DNA of 64,000 nt from NCBI GenBank assembly GCA_011390165.1, contig JAABSV010000007.1:42919-106918 (forward strand). The letters run 5' to 3'. Origin of the DNA: Desulfobulbaceae bacterium. Its GTDB lineage: Bacteria > Desulfobacterota > Desulfobulbia > Desulfobulbales > Desulfocapsaceae. The position numbers and the translations under genes are program-made. The notes below the pieces were generated by a model, which did not search any database, had not been told where the DNA came from, and saw only the letters and a program-made list of their open reading frames with translations. Below are positions 25,704-35,364 of the stretch, in pieces (the stretch's first letter is position 1; every line of letters starts with the position of its first letter).

Positions 25704-27629
25704 TCAGGCCAGCCGCACCCGGACCACCCCGCGCAGAGAGTTGCAGAGAAAGAGGGCCTCTGCCAACCGGATATCCTCCGGACGGAGCACCGCCTCGACC
25801 ACCGGCACATCCCTTCCGGCCAGCAATTCGGCGCGCATCACCCCCGGCAACAGGCCGCAGGCCAGGGCCGGGGTGCGGTAGAGGCCATCAGCGTAAATCA
25901 ACAGATTGCTGATGCACCCCTCGGTTACTTCCCCCTTTTCGTTGCACCAGAGGCGATCAAAGCACCCTGCCGCCTGAGCCAGGCGAAACTGTTCATCGTA
26001 ATGTTTACGACGACTGGTCTTGTGGAAACACCAGGCGCTGTCGGTGGAAACCGGCCGGGTGGCAAAATCCACCAACGGCAGTTCGGCGGCGACTACCGGC
26101 CCGGGATGGGAGAAAAGAGTGGTGACCAGCGGTGGCTGCCAGGGTGATGAGGTAAGGTGAAGAGCACCATCTTTGGCCAGTTCCAGCCGAAGGCGGTAAC
26201 AGTCGGCGTGAAAATTTTCCTCCTCATCGGCCAGCCGCGCCAGCACTGCCTGCCGGTCGAAGGCAAAGCGAAAAAAATTGGCGGCCTCATCCAGCCGGGC
26301 AAGGTGGCGCTCGAGCAGCCAATAACCGCCGCCCCGTTGCCAGAGGATGGTTTCAAAGAGATAAAAGGCGGGCTGCGGGTGGGTGAGAAAGCGCCCCTTC
26401 AACAGCGACTCCTCCCACTCATCGACGGCCCGAGAAGCGTAGGTGATACCGGCACCGATCCCCATCTCGCCGCATTCGCCCTGCAGATGGATGGTGCGGA
26501 TCGGCACATTGAACACCGCCGTATTGTCCGGGGCCAGGTAACCGATCGCCCCGGTATAAACTCCCCGCCGTCCCTTCTCCAACTCGTCGATGATCTCCAT
26601 GGTACGGATCTTCGGGGCACCGGTGACCGAGCCGCAGGGGAAGAGGGCCCGAAATATTTGCCCCACCGCCAGCTGGCGCAAACCCGGTCCATCCGCCTGG
26701 ACAGTCGATGTCATCTGCAGCAGACTCTCGTAGGGCTCAACCGTAAAGAGTTCCTGCACCGCCACCCGGCTCGGGCCGTGGCCGTGCAGGAGGTGGGAGA
26801 GGTCGTTGCGGAGGAGATCGACAATCATGACGTTCTCGCTCCGGTTCTTCGGGTCCCGGGCCAGTTCTTCGGCCCGCTGCCGGTCCTCGGCGGCGAACCG
26901 GCCCCGCCGGGCGGTCCCCTTCATCGGCCGAACCATGACCTGTCCGGCACTACGGCGAAAAAAGAGCTCCGGCGAAAAGGAGAGAATCCGCTCCCCGCCC
27001 CGTCGCAGGAAGGCCCCGTAGGCCACCGACTGGTTGCGGCGCAGACTCTGGTACAGTCCCTCCGGGGAACCATGGAGGCTGAAGAGGAGCTTCATGGTGT
27101 AGTTGACCTGATAGCTGTCCCCGGCCCCGATGTAGGCCCGAACCCGCTCGATGGCCTGGAGGAATTCCTGCCGCTCCATGTTGGCACCGAGATCGGCCAC
27201 GCGGTAGTGCCGAGCCGAAGGCGGCGCCGGCGGAGGGAGGGGAAAGTCGTGTTCGCCGCTGCCATGGTCGAAACGGTGGGGAGGTGTGTAGACGGCAAAA
27301 TCGGCGACAACCGGGTTTTTTCCGCCGCCGGCAGCCAGGTCCCGCCGCTGCAGGCGGGGCTCGAGGAGGGTGGCAAACTCATAGGCAAGCCAGCCGGCCA
27401 GATACAAACCCTGGTCGAGGCAGCGCTGAAGGGAATCGAGATAGCTGCGGGGGTCCTCACCGGCGCGGCAGCGCAGCCGGTCACGGGGGTTAAGGAAAAG
27501 CAGGGACTGGCTGTTCTCCCGGTCAGGGCGGGAGGTGTCGAAAAAGGCAAACTCCCGGCACTCGGCAAAGAGGGTCAGGAGGGCCTCGAGTTCCGCTTCG
27601 GCAATGGGTACCATTGTTCCTTCCCGCAT
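25704..27629 (-). CDS. pabBC: Aminodeoxychorismate synthase component I / aminodeoxychorismate lyase fusion
   Basis: This 641-residue fusion would make p-aminobenzoate for folate. Residues ~1-385 are PabB (chorismate-binding fold), with GDSYQVNYTMKL, LFFRRSAGQVMVRPMKGTARRG, LRNDLSH, FPCGSVTGAPKIR and the closing MGIGAGITYAS. Residues ~395-641 are a class IV PLP-dependent lyase, with a candidate PLP Lys in CFHKTSRRKH and the GEVTEGCISN motif. The glutamine amidotransferase partner PabA is not nearby. The start at 27629 was kept. An ATG at 27614 preceded by AAGGA is possible. The upstream YkgJ-type gene is 20 bases away on the same strand. With folC in the same region, the folate theme recurs, though the genes are not linked. 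Confidence 0.93.
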   Translation of the reverse strand: MREGTMVPIAEAELEALLTLFAECREFAFFDTSRPDRENSQSLLFLNPRDRLRCRAGEDPRSYLDSLQRCLDQGLYLAGWLAYEFATLLEPRLQRRDLAAGGGKNPVVADFAVYTPPHRFDHGSGEHDFPLPPPAPPSARHYRVADLGANMERQEFLQAIERVRAYIGAGDSYQVNYTMKLLFSLHGSPEGLYQSLRRNQSVAYGAFLRRGGERILSFSPELFFRRSAGQVMVRPMKGTARRGRFAAEDRQRAEELARDPKNRSENVMIVDLLRNDLSHLLHGHGPSRVAVQELFTVEPYESLLQMTSTVQADGPGLRQLAVGQIFRALFPCGSVTGAPKIRTMEIIDELEKGRRGVYTGAIGYLAPDNTAVFNVPIRTIHLQGECGEMGIGAGITYASRAVDEWEESLLKGRFLTHPQPAFYLFETILWQRGGGYWLLERHLARLDEAANFFRFAFDRQAVLARLADEEENFHADCYRLRLELAKDGALHLTSSPWQPPLVTTLFSHPGPVVAAELPLVDFATRPVSTDSAWCFHKTSRRKHYDEQFRLAQAAGCFDRLWCNEKGEVTEGCISNLLIYADGLYRTPALACGLLPGVMRAELLAGRDVPVVEAVLRPEDIRLAEALFLCNSLRGVVRVRLA

Positions 27630-27649
27630 CCCGCCGCCGGTAGCGGCTG

Positions 27650-28645
27650 CTACCCCTTTTTGGCCGGCCCGGCAGAGTCCCCCGGCCCGGCACTCCTGCC
27701 GGCCGCCACCTCCGCCTTTAACGCCTCATACTCCCTGATCGACTCCTCCACCGCCTGACCTTGCCGCACCTTCAACTCGGCCACCTTCTCCCTGATCTTC
27801 TCTTCCCTGATTTTCAGGCTCTGTACCCCGAAGAGGGTGGCCGCCAGGTACTTGAAGGAGAAGAGCATCAGGGCGACATCATCTTCGCGGATGGCGGCAA
27901 TGGTCTCCTCATCCAGTTCGTAAATCGACAGGAAGGAACTCTCAAAAATAAACTTGCGAAAGGTGGCCAGATCGGTGGAGGCCATGAAGAACATCCGTCG
28001 CGCCTGTTCCGACAGGGTGGCCTGCTGGCCGAAGGATTTTCGCCGCATCACCAGCCGCAGCCAATCTCGGTTCATCTCGTCGCGCAGATCGACCCCCTGA
28101 TCGGCCCGCCACTCGCCGATGGTCCAGTTCTTCTCCTCCTCAAAGCCCTTGCAGTGCTCTTCACGGACGATGAAAAAGAAATTCTCCTCCCGGCTCCCCT
28201 GCTCCCTCCCCTCGCCGTCACGGCTGCCCCCTTCATGGAAATCGGCCATTCCCACCGGGTAATAGCGGCAGGCGGTGGGCCGGTCGGTGTAGACGGTGCA
28301 TCCCTCGGGAGTAACGAAGGGGCACTTGTTGTCCTCCTCCCGCAGCTTCAGCATCACCCCCGGCATATCGGTCTTTTCCAGGTAGGTGGGAACGGTGTAG
28401 ATGTGGAGGAACTCCGGGGCGGAAACCCCCAGCCGTCTGGTCAACTGGAGGATGTCATAGGGGGTGAGGACAATCTTTATACCGCCGCAGCAGGCGGTGA
28501 AACAGCGAACCCCGGGATGACAGCGGAATTTCAGCGGGCTGTCCAGGGTCAGCTTCTTCGGCTCGATGGAGGAGGGGTTCTTCTCCTTGCCGAACTGGAT
28601 TTTTGCAAAGGGGGCAACACCATCGTTCTTGCCTTCTTGACTCAT
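27650..28645 (-). CDS. YkgJ-family cysteine-cluster protein
   Basis: This protein of about 331 residues from ATG 28645 has the YkgJ/UPF0153 pattern of eight or so Cys that probably binds a metal or Fe-S centre: C-x-x-x-x-x-C-x-x-x-CC (CHPGVRCFTACC), then CPFVTPEGCTVY and TACRYYP. A helical C-terminal half of unknown role ends in a charged, probably coiled, tail (REEKIREKVAELKVRQ). The biochemical function of the family is not known. The longer open frame to 28831 has no support. It probably heads a transcript with pabBC. Confidence 0.85.
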   Translation of the reverse strand: MSQEGKNDGVAPFAKIQFGKEKNPSSIEPKKLTLDSPLKFRCHPGVRCFTACCGGIKIVLTPYDILQLTRRLGVSAPEFLHIYTVPTYLEKTDMPGVMLKLREEDNKCPFVTPEGCTVYTDRPTACRYYPVGMADFHEGGSRDGEGREQGSREENFFFIVREEHCKGFEEEKNWTIGEWRADQGVDLRDEMNRDWLRLVMRRKSFGQQATLSEQARRMFFMASTDLATFRKFIFESSFLSIYELDEETIAAIREDDVALMLFSFKYLAATLFGVQSLKIREEKIREKVAELKVRQGQAVEESIREYEALKAEVAAGRSAGPGDSAGPAKKG

Positions 28646-29009
28646 CACGGCACCATACAGACAGAGGGGAACAGGCAGAGGGAAACCACCAAAACCGGCA
28701 AAGGCGCCGGAGGGTGGCGAAACAGGTCGTGGACAGCACGCCATAATAAACCTCTCCGTCCCTGGTGTAAACCCATTTCCCTCCCACCCTGTCACCACCT
28801 TCACCGGCGAGCCGTTCCGTTTGCCCCTCACTCTTCCCGGGGCCGGCGGCTCTTCTCGCCGACCATCAGCCTCTTCAACCTGCCGCTCTTTGCCGGGCTG
28901 GCGGTTTCCCTTGCAGTTTTTGTCGATACTGCGTATATGTCACGATGCTTTGCCGGGGATAGCCCCATCCCTCCACTCCGCAAACCGGCCTGACGAGGAC
29001 CTCCAGCGC
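28646..29009. other. Divergent intergenic region
   Basis: These ~360 bases separate the YkgJ gene (left, minus) from a small plus-strand gene. No additional gene is credible. The right part holds a candidate promoter (28911-28939). Nothing else stands out. Confidence 0.4.
28911..28939 (+). promoter_or_regulatory. Candidate promoter for the small gene at 29010
   Basis: TTGCAG (28911-28916) and TATATG (28934-28939) are 17 nt apart. The -35 box is only a partial match, so support is moderate. It would drive the 64-residue gene and the PHP phosphatase gene behind it. Confidence 0.35.
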
Positions 29010-29204
29010 ATGAAATTATTTTATCGTCCGATAGACTTACGTGGTGTCGACACAGTCATCTACCACCTCCCCGACGGCCCCGCCCTGGCCCTCAGGCTCG
29101 ACGGAATCAAAGAGTACTTCGATTTCGAAACCGAATTCGGCCATGTCTGTGACACTTCAGATATCGACGGGGTGCTCCACTTTTTTCCCCGCGGCAATGC
29201 TTGA
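29010..29204 (+). CDS. Small conserved-looking protein of unknown function
   Basis: This 64-residue protein (MKLFYRPIDLRGVDTVIYHL..., ending VLHFFPRGNA) has no membrane helix and no motif I recognise. The regular alternation of short hydrophobic and polar stretches suggests a small beta-rich domain. A GAGGA lies upstream but at a rather long distance of about 12 nt. It is 24 bases before the PHP-domain gene and may share its transcript. The frame stays open upstream to 28821, but that part looks like non-coding sequence. Confidence 0.5.
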   Translation: MKLFYRPIDLRGVDTVIYHLPDGPALALRLDGIKEYFDFETEFGHVCDTSDIDGVLHFFPRGNA

Positions 29205-29228
29205 CCGATCGCCGTAGCTCTGGCCACC

Positions 29229-30032
29229 ATGCCCGCCCCTCCCGGCCAGTACCAGCCCATCCCGGGCAGTGACAGCCATGTCCATACCCGCCTCTGCGGC
29301 CATGCCGAGGGGGAGATGGAGGAGTATGTCCTGGCGGCAATCGAGGCCGGACTGGACGAGCTGATTTTTCTCGAACATATGGAAGAAGGGATTGACGACC
29401 GGAAGAGAACCTGGCTCGTTGCCGAGGAGTTCGCCTACTATTTCCGTGAGGGAGAGCGGCTGCAGAAGGAGTACGGCCGGCGGCTGCAAATCGGCCTCGG
29501 GGTGGAGTGTGGCTACAACCCGGAGTGTCGCGACACCCTGCGGGCCCGCCTGCTGGCCCACCCCTGGGCGCAGATCGGCATCTCATGCCACTTTCTCCGC
29601 CCGGAACCGGGCCATGACCACCTTAACCTCTTCAGCCGTCACCCCGATACCCTCCGCCGGGCCCGACAATATGGGCCGACAAGGCTCCTGAGCCAGTACT
29701 TTCACACCCTCACCGAGGGGGTGGAGAGCCTTCCGGCCAGCAAGGTGTGCCACCTCGACGCGGCCCTCCGTTTCCTCCCGGAAATCCGGCTGGAGGAGGA
29801 GCACTATGGGCAGATCGCCACCCTGCTCCGCCTGATGCGGAAAAAGGGGGTAGCCCTGGAGGTGAATACCTCCGGACTGCATATCCGCGGTGAAATCTTT
29901 CCCAACCGGCGGATTCTGGCCATGGCGAGGGAACTTTCCCTGGAACTGCTCTTCGGTTCCGACGCCCACCACCCCCGCGATGTTGCCGGCCATTTCTCAG
30001 CCATGGCCGCGCTCCTCCCCCCCTCTCGGTAA
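29229..30032 (+). CDS. PHP-domain phosphoesterase (histidinol-phosphatase-like)
   Basis: This 267-residue PHP-family metal-dependent phosphoesterase shows the metal ligands expected of the fold: DSHVHTRLCGH at the start, FLEHMEE, GVECGYN, the ISCHF motif, and GSDAHHP near the C-terminus. HisK-type members release histidinol from histidinol phosphate. No other his gene is nearby, so the substrate remains uncertain. The protein is cytoplasmic, with a length typical of the family. It ends about 50 bases from the converging HEAT/receiver gene. Confidence 0.82.
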   Translation: MPAPPGQYQPIPGSDSHVHTRLCGHAEGEMEEYVLAAIEAGLDELIFLEHMEEGIDDRKRTWLVAEEFAYYFREGERLQKEYGRRLQIGLGVECGYNPECRDTLRARLLAHPWAQIGISCHFLRPEPGHDHLNLFSRHPDTLRRARQYGPTRLLSQYFHTLTEGVESLPASKVCHLDAALRFLPEIRLEEEHYGQIATLLRLMRKKGVALEVNTSGLHIRGEIFPNRRILAMARELSLELLFGSDAHHPRDVAGHFSAMAALLPPSR

Positions 30033-30084
30033 CGGCCCCGGTACTCAACCCGCCGGCAACCGCTGCAAGACGGGGGAAATCCAC

Positions 30085-31710
30085 TCAGCCCGCCCCGCTC
30101 AATGAACCCATCGCCGCACCAAGGCTGGTGGCGTTAAACGGCTTGTGGAGAATGGTGTTGACTCCCGCCTGCCGTGCCGCCTCGTTATCCTGGCTCTCGT
30201 TCTGGGTGGTAACCATGATAATCGGTAGCTGCTCCGGCCGGTAGAGCCGGCGAATCTCCCGGGTCAGGGCAATACCGGTCATCCCCGGCATGTTCAGGTC
30301 GGTGAGGACCATGGCCGGCTTTTCCCGGCGCAGCCATTCCAGGGCTGAGGCGGGAAACTCGAAGAGCACCGGGTCGTAGCCGAGTTCGTGCAGGGTCGCC
30401 TTGTAGATGTTGAGAATCATCCGGGAGTCGTCCACCGCCACCACCTTCGGCCGGCGCTGCAGTTCCTCGTCACCGCGCAGCTTGTCGGCGAACTCCCTCT
30501 TGCCCGCCTGAAGCAGCAACTGCCGGTAGTGGTTGCGGATATCCTTGTGGGCATGGGGAAGATAGACCAGGGCCAGTTCCTGGAAAATCTCGTCGTCGGC
30601 CAGATAGAGAAAGAGGTTATCCACCTGGGCGTTGGCGACGATCTTGGCAATGTGGCGAGCCTCCCGCTCCGGCCCCCGGAGAAGATTTTTGATCCCGGCC
30701 CCAAGAATCTGCGAAAAGTTCTTGTCGATGGCCCGGGCGGCGGCAATACAGACATGGTCTTCCGGGTCGGTCAAGCCGGCGGTGAGGGTATAGGCCCCTT
30801 TGCGCAGGGGGAGAAGGGCGAGGGCCTCATAGGCAGCAAAACGGACATTGGCACTCCTCGGCTCGTTGGCAAGGAGTTTGCGGATTGGCACCACCGCCGA
30901 CTCGTCGCCGATCTCGCCGAGTATGTTCAGGGTGTGGATAAGAAAGTCGGGGTCGTCGTGGAGCAGGTTGTCAATCAGTACCGGCACCGCCTTCGGCCCG
31001 ATACGGGTCAGTTCCGACTTGGCGAAGGTGCGCATGTGCGCATAGTGCGAGCGGATGGTATCGTTCAGTTTTTCCAGGGAGATCTGGTCCTGCACCTCGG
31101 AGAAGATGGAGAGGATGAGATAGTCGAGTTCGTTGTCGGTCCCCATCCGTTCCGCCAGCCGGTGCATCGCCGAGGGAGTGCCGACCTGACCGAGGGACTG
31201 GGTGGCGGCCATGATCAGCTCGCGGTTGGCGGCATAGAGATAATCGGTGAGGGTATTGATCGCCAAAGGGTCAGCGATCTGCCCGAGGGTCTCGAGGAGG
31301 AGGTGGATCTCGGCCTCGTCCTCGGAGGCGGCGATCGTCTCCAGCAGGATCGGGGTCGCCTCCTCCATGCGCAGCTCTCCGGCCACCCGGATCAGCTCGG
31401 TTTTGTCCCGGATGGCCGGAGAGGTGAGGAAATCAAGAAGTTTTTCCGGCTGGGCGAGAAGCATGGAGAGAAAGGTTTCCCGAATGGCCGGCATCTCTTC
31501 GGCAACGCGCAGGTGATAGGTGAGCAGGTAGAGGAAGAGGGGAATGGCAAACTCAATCTCTGCCCGGGAAAGGAGGTAGAGCAGCCGGTTGCGGCTCTTC
31601 TCGTCCACCTCCTCAAGGTGAGCCAGAACCAGTTGCGCCTTCAGCGCGTCACCGGTCTTGATGTTTGCCTGCAGCTCCTCGATCATATCCTGCGCGTTGA
31701 CAGTGGCCAT
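30085..31710 (-). CDS. HEAT-repeat protein with C-terminal receiver domain
   Basis: This 541-residue protein has an unusual order. Residues ~1-400 are a helical repeat array of HEAT/PBS-lyase type (repeats such as EATPILLETIAASEDEAEIHLLLETL, TPSAMHRLAERM, AVVPIRKLLANEP). Residues ~420-535 are a receiver domain (VVAVDDSRMILNIYK, phospho-Asp in LTDLNMPGMTG, Thr in MVTTQNES, Lys in LHKPF). There is no DNA-binding or enzymatic output, so phosphorylation probably alters protein binding by the HEAT solenoid. The partner kinase could be any of the histidine kinases in the window. None is adjacent. The gene lies downstream of the CoA-disulfide-reductase-like gene with a 264-base gap. Confidence 0.88.
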   Translation of the reverse strand: MATVNAQDMIEELQANIKTGDALKAQLVLAHLEEVDEKSRNRLLYLLSRAEIEFAIPLFLYLLTYHLRVAEEMPAIRETFLSMLLAQPEKLLDFLTSPAIRDKTELIRVAGELRMEEATPILLETIAASEDEAEIHLLLETLGQIADPLAINTLTDYLYAANRELIMAATQSLGQVGTPSAMHRLAERMGTDNELDYLILSIFSEVQDQISLEKLNDTIRSHYAHMRTFAKSELTRIGPKAVPVLIDNLLHDDPDFLIHTLNILGEIGDESAVVPIRKLLANEPRSANVRFAAYEALALLPLRKGAYTLTAGLTDPEDHVCIAAARAIDKNFSQILGAGIKNLLRGPEREARHIAKIVANAQVDNLFLYLADDEIFQELALVYLPHAHKDIRNHYRQLLLQAGKREFADKLRGDEELQRRPKVVAVDDSRMILNIYKATLHELGYDPVLFEFPASALEWLRREKPAMVLTDLNMPGMTGIALTREIRRLYRPEQLPIIMVTTQNESQDNEAARQAGVNTILHKPFNATSLGAAMGSLSGAG

Positions 31711-31878
31711 GACTCGCTCCGACTCCTTGTTATCTGCTCAGTGGCCCGATTGCCGGGCCCTCATTCTGGTGACCGCTTCCATCCCTGCCTGTCGGGCAGA
31801 TTTTCTGTCCGGCGGCCCACCGAAAGGCTACAAGCAACCTTGAAAAATGGTATTTCCGCCCGATCTCTGCGTTCAACG

Positions 31879-31929
31879 AAAACAATTTGTTCATGGAATA
31901 TCAAATAGATGCCTGCGGCAAATTGTTTT
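31879..31929. terminator. Possible bidirectional terminator
   Basis: An 11-bp inverted repeat AAAACAATTTG / CAAATTGTTTT is followed by a T-run on the plus strand and by TTTT on the minus strand. It lies between the NADH-oxidase-like gene end (31975) and the HEAT gene start. The 29-nt loop is long for a classic terminator. Confidence 0.35.
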
Positions 31930-31974
31930 TTCTCGCCTTGATTTTGAACGGTAATTCGAATTTTTCAAGGCATC

Positions 31975-33705
31975 CTACAGGCCGGCGAGCCAGGCCGGCG
32001 CCAGCCGGTGGATCACATACATCCCTCCCGGCAGGACGAGGTTGTCACGCCGGCCAAATTGGTCAAGGGCCACCTGGACCTCGAAGGACCGGCTGCCGGC
32101 GTTGCAGACGATGATGAGCGTTTTCCCCACCGGCAACTCCTCATGGCGCCGGCGTATCTGGTCGTAGGGCAATGGGTACCAGAGGGAGGGGCCAAAGCGC
32201 TCGGCAAAGGGCTGCGACTCATTGGGGTGGCGGACATCGACGACCAGCCAGTCCGGCCGGCTGGCCGGTTCGGCTCCCCAGGCGAGGAACTCGGCCACAG
32301 TTATCTGCCGCATCAGGCCGGCACAGAGATTGTCGGCGATATAGGCGGCGGCATTGAGCGGGTCGATGGCCGAAGAGAAGGGGGGGGAGTAGGCCATCTC
32401 GATATTGCCGAAGCTATCGATGGTGGCGCCGGCGCTGATTGCCACGGCAGCGGCATCAATGCGGCCGGCCAGGGCATCGTTGACCGGCCCGGTCCCCTGT
32501 ATGCCCAGGACGCGACGGCTTCGCCGGTCGAAGACCAGCTGCAGACAGAGAATTCCGTGGCCGGGATAGAAGTGGGCCCGGTCGGCGGGCGAGGAGAGCG
32601 AGGCATCGGCATCAAAGCCCTCCTGAAGGGCGGAGGCCAGACTGAGCCCGGCACAGCCCAGCGCCAGATCAAAGGCCTTGACGATGAAGCTACCGACCCC
32701 ACCGGCAAAGCGCGAGGGTATTCCGGCGATATTGTCGGCGGCAACCCGTCCCTCCTTGTTGGCCATGCTGCCGAAGGGGGCGACAAAACGCCGGCCGGAG
32801 ACGAGATGGGCAATCTCGACACAGTCACCGGCGGCGAAGATCCTCGGGTCTGAGGTCTGCATCCGTTCATTGACCAGAATACCGCCGGCGGGGGAAACGA
32901 GCAGGCCAGCCTCCGCTGCCAGCCGGCTGCGGGGACGAATCCCGGCCGCCATGATCACCAGATCGGCGGGCAAGGTCCGCCGACTGGTGCGCACCGCCAC
33001 CGCCCGGCCGTCTGCGACCTCAATCTCCTCCGCCCCCTCGTTCAGATAGACTGCGACGCTGTGCTCTCGCAGCTGGTTTTCCAGGATGGTGGCAAAGGGC
33101 CAGTCCACCACCCTCGGCAGCAACTGGTTCTGGAACTCCAGCAGTGCCGTCTCCACGCCCCAGAGATCGGTGAGGGCCTCGGCCATTTCGATACCGATGG
33201 CGCCGCCGCCAATCACCACTGCCCGGGAGACCTCACCCCGGGCGATCATCTCCTTGATGGCGATCGCCTTGTGCAGATCGCTGACCGTAAACACCCCAGC
33301 AGCATCGGCACCGGCAATGGGCAGGACCACGGCCCGGCTGCCGGTGGCGAGAAGCAGCTTGTCGTAGGGAATATCCCGCCGTTCACCACTGGCCATATCC
33401 TCTACCTCGACCACCTGGTGCCGACGGTCGATGGCCACTGCCCTGGTGCTGGTGAGGGTGGTCACCCCCTTGGCCTCGGTGAAAAAACGCTCGTCGCGGA
33501 GCATGTGGAAGCTGGTGGAACGGAGTTCCTTTTCGTCGGCCACATCGCCGCCGACATAATAGGGTATGCCGCATCCGCCGTAGGAAATGAGGCTGTCCTG
33601 ATCAATCATCGTCACCTCGGCATCGGGCATCAGCCTTCTGACCCGACAGGCCGCCTTCGGCCCAGCCGCCACCCCGCCAACAATTACCACCTTCTCCATG
33701 CTCAT
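31975..33705 (-). CDS. CoA-disulfide reductase-type flavoprotein fused to rhodanese
   Basis: This 576-residue protein has two domains. Residues ~1-455 are an FAD/NAD(P)H pyridine-nucleotide-disulfide reductase with the GGVAAG FAD motif, the active-site Cys in SYGGCGIPYYVGG, the NAD-binding GGGAIGIE and the AAGDCVE segment. Residues ~465-576 are a rhodanese domain with the persulfide Cys in VCNAGSRS. The same fusion is known in CoA-disulfide reductases and NAD(P)H sulfur/polysulfide reductases, so it probably reduces CoA persulfide or polysulfide in the cytoplasm, fitting a sulfur-metabolising host. AAGGAG precedes the ATG by 5 nt. It is downstream of a membrane histidine kinase. Confidence 0.92.
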   Translation of the reverse strand: MSMEKVVIVGGVAAGPKAACRVRRLMPDAEVTMIDQDSLISYGGCGIPYYVGGDVADEKELRSTSFHMLRDERFFTEAKGVTTLTSTRAVAIDRRHQVVEVEDMASGERRDIPYDKLLLATGSRAVVLPIAGADAAGVFTVSDLHKAIAIKEMIARGEVSRAVVIGGGAIGIEMAEALTDLWGVETALLEFQNQLLPRVVDWPFATILENQLREHSVAVYLNEGAEEIEVADGRAVAVRTSRRTLPADLVIMAAGIRPRSRLAAEAGLLVSPAGGILVNERMQTSDPRIFAAGDCVEIAHLVSGRRFVAPFGSMANKEGRVAADNIAGIPSRFAGGVGSFIVKAFDLALGCAGLSLASALQEGFDADASLSSPADRAHFYPGHGILCLQLVFDRRSRRVLGIQGTGPVNDALAGRIDAAAVAISAGATIDSFGNIEMAYSPPFSSAIDPLNAAAYIADNLCAGLMRQITVAEFLAWGAEPASRPDWLVVDVRHPNESQPFAERFGPSLWYPLPYDQIRRRHEELPVGKTLIIVCNAGSRSFEVQVALDQFGRRDNLVLPGGMYVIHRLAPAWLAGL

Positions 33706-33771
33706 CTTCTCTCCTTGTTACTGATAGTCCTGCCGGATTGCCGCCTGCTGCCACCACCACCGGTGCCGCTA

Positions 33772-35292
33772 TCAGGCCATATGACGGGCAGGCGGAAAGG
33801 TGATCCGGAAGCTTGCCCCCTCCCCCTCAGCACTTTCCACCGCCACCTCCGCCCCATGCTGGTCAATGATATTCTTGCTGATTGCCAGACCGAGACCGGT
33901 CCCCTTGCTCTTGTCGCTGTAGAAGGGCTGGAAGATCAGCTCGAGCTTGTCGCTGGCGATCCCCTTGCCGCTGTCACTGATCACCACCGCACAGCCGCCG
34001 GCCGGCGGGGAACTGGTGCTCAACTGCAGCCGCCCTCCCTGTTCCATGGCCTGCAGGGCGTTGACCACGATGTTGAGCAAGGCCCGGTAAATCAGTTCCC
34101 GGTCGAGGAGGACCGAGGGGAGCCCGGGGGTGAGGTCGGTGACCAGTTCGATCTGCTGCCGTTTCAGTTCAGCGGTAATGAAGTCGATAACCCGAAGCAC
34201 TACATCGTTTAGTTGGCCGGGCTCCAGCCGGGGCTCCTGAGGGCGGGCAAAATCGAGGAACTCAACCACGATGGCATTCAGCCTGATGGTCTCTTCGACA
34301 ACGATTCTGGCCAGATGTTCATTGCCCGGGGCAATCTTTTTGATTCTCTTTTCAAGGATTTCGGCAGTACTGCGGACGATTCCCAGAGGGCTTTTGATCT
34401 CGTGGCTGACGGTAGCCACCATGGTCCCGAGATGGGCCAGCCGCTCCGCCTGGTTCAGTTTCTCTTCCAGCCGCAGTCGCTCCACCGCCCGCTTCTCGAT
34501 GATCGCCCCGGCCCGTGAGACGATCGAGCGGAGAACCAGAAAAAGCACCGCCATCACCAGGCTGGAGAGGATCATGATCCGCCCCTGGAAACGGAGGATA
34601 TTGCTGTAATTGTGGGAGAGGTCCTTTTCGATTTCGATCACCCCCATGATCAGGTCACTGCCCTCGCCATCCCGGCGGACCTGGCGGAAGGGGATGAAGG
34701 TCTTCAGTTCGCACTGCACCTCGCTGGTGATGTGGAGGAGGCTGAAGACCGAACCGGAATAGCGCAGACGGGAGTTGGGGATTCCCTTGAGGGCGGTGCG
34801 GTATTCGTCGGCACCGAGATCCTTTTTCCCCACCAGTTCCGGCAGGGTGGAATAGGAGATGATGTTGACGCTTGAGTCGTAGATGGTCACCGAATCGATC
34901 TTCAGTCCCTGAATAACCCCCTTGATTATCCGGTCGAGCATCTCGAACTGCTCGGGCTTGCGCAGGGCGATACCGCCAAAGCGGAGCACCGCCGGCAGGA
35001 CGAAACGGTGGAACACCTGCTGGTTAAGGTTCTCGGCCAGGAGCAGCGAGTACTCTTCGTTCTGCTCCAGCATCACCTTGCGGGCGTTGTTGGAGATCAG
35101 CCAGGAGAGGAGGAGGGTGAAGACCAGAATCACCCCGAGGCTGGAAAAGGAAAAATATTTGACCAGCTTGAACGGCCCCAGCCCGGCTCGCAGACGCTCT
35201 CGCTCCACCGCCGCCGCCTGACCGGAATCAGCGCTGCTCCGTCTTCGTATCACGCCAACACCTCGGTAGCGGTAGCTGTCGCCGGCCCGCAT
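33772..35292 (-). CDS. Membrane-bound sensor histidine kinase
   Basis: This 506-residue protein has a short cytoplasmic start, a first membrane helix (about 50-68), a periplasmic sensory region (about 70-240), a second helix (about 242-262), a linker helix, HisKA with the phospho-His in ATVSHEIKSPLG, and HATPase with the N-box NIVVNALQAM, SDSGKGI and GTGLGLAI. No receiver or response-regulator gene is beside it, so it is an orphan kinase. It lies 72 bases downstream of ftsZ on the same strand and could be transcribed with the division cluster. That is inference from spacing only. Confidence 0.9.
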   Translation of the reverse strand: MRAGDSYRYRGVGVIRRRSSADSGQAAAVERERLRAGLGPFKLVKYFSFSSLGVILVFTLLLSWLISNNARKVMLEQNEEYSLLLAENLNQQVFHRFVLPAVLRFGGIALRKPEQFEMLDRIIKGVIQGLKIDSVTIYDSSVNIISYSTLPELVGKKDLGADEYRTALKGIPNSRLRYSGSVFSLLHITSEVQCELKTFIPFRQVRRDGEGSDLIMGVIEIEKDLSHNYSNILRFQGRIMILSSLVMAVLFLVLRSIVSRAGAIIEKRAVERLRLEEKLNQAERLAHLGTMVATVSHEIKSPLGIVRSTAEILEKRIKKIAPGNEHLARIVVEETIRLNAIVVEFLDFARPQEPRLEPGQLNDVVLRVIDFITAELKRQQIELVTDLTPGLPSVLLDRELIYRALLNIVVNALQAMEQGGRLQLSTSSPPAGGCAVVISDSGKGIASDKLELIFQPFYSDKSKGTGLGLAISKNIIDQHGAEVAVESAEGEGASFRITFPPARHMA

Positions 35293-35364
35293 TCCGGCAA
35301 GTCACCCCGGGCCCCGGCTGGAGCCGATCAGGACGGCCACCGGCGCACCGGCCGGGAGTGTCAC

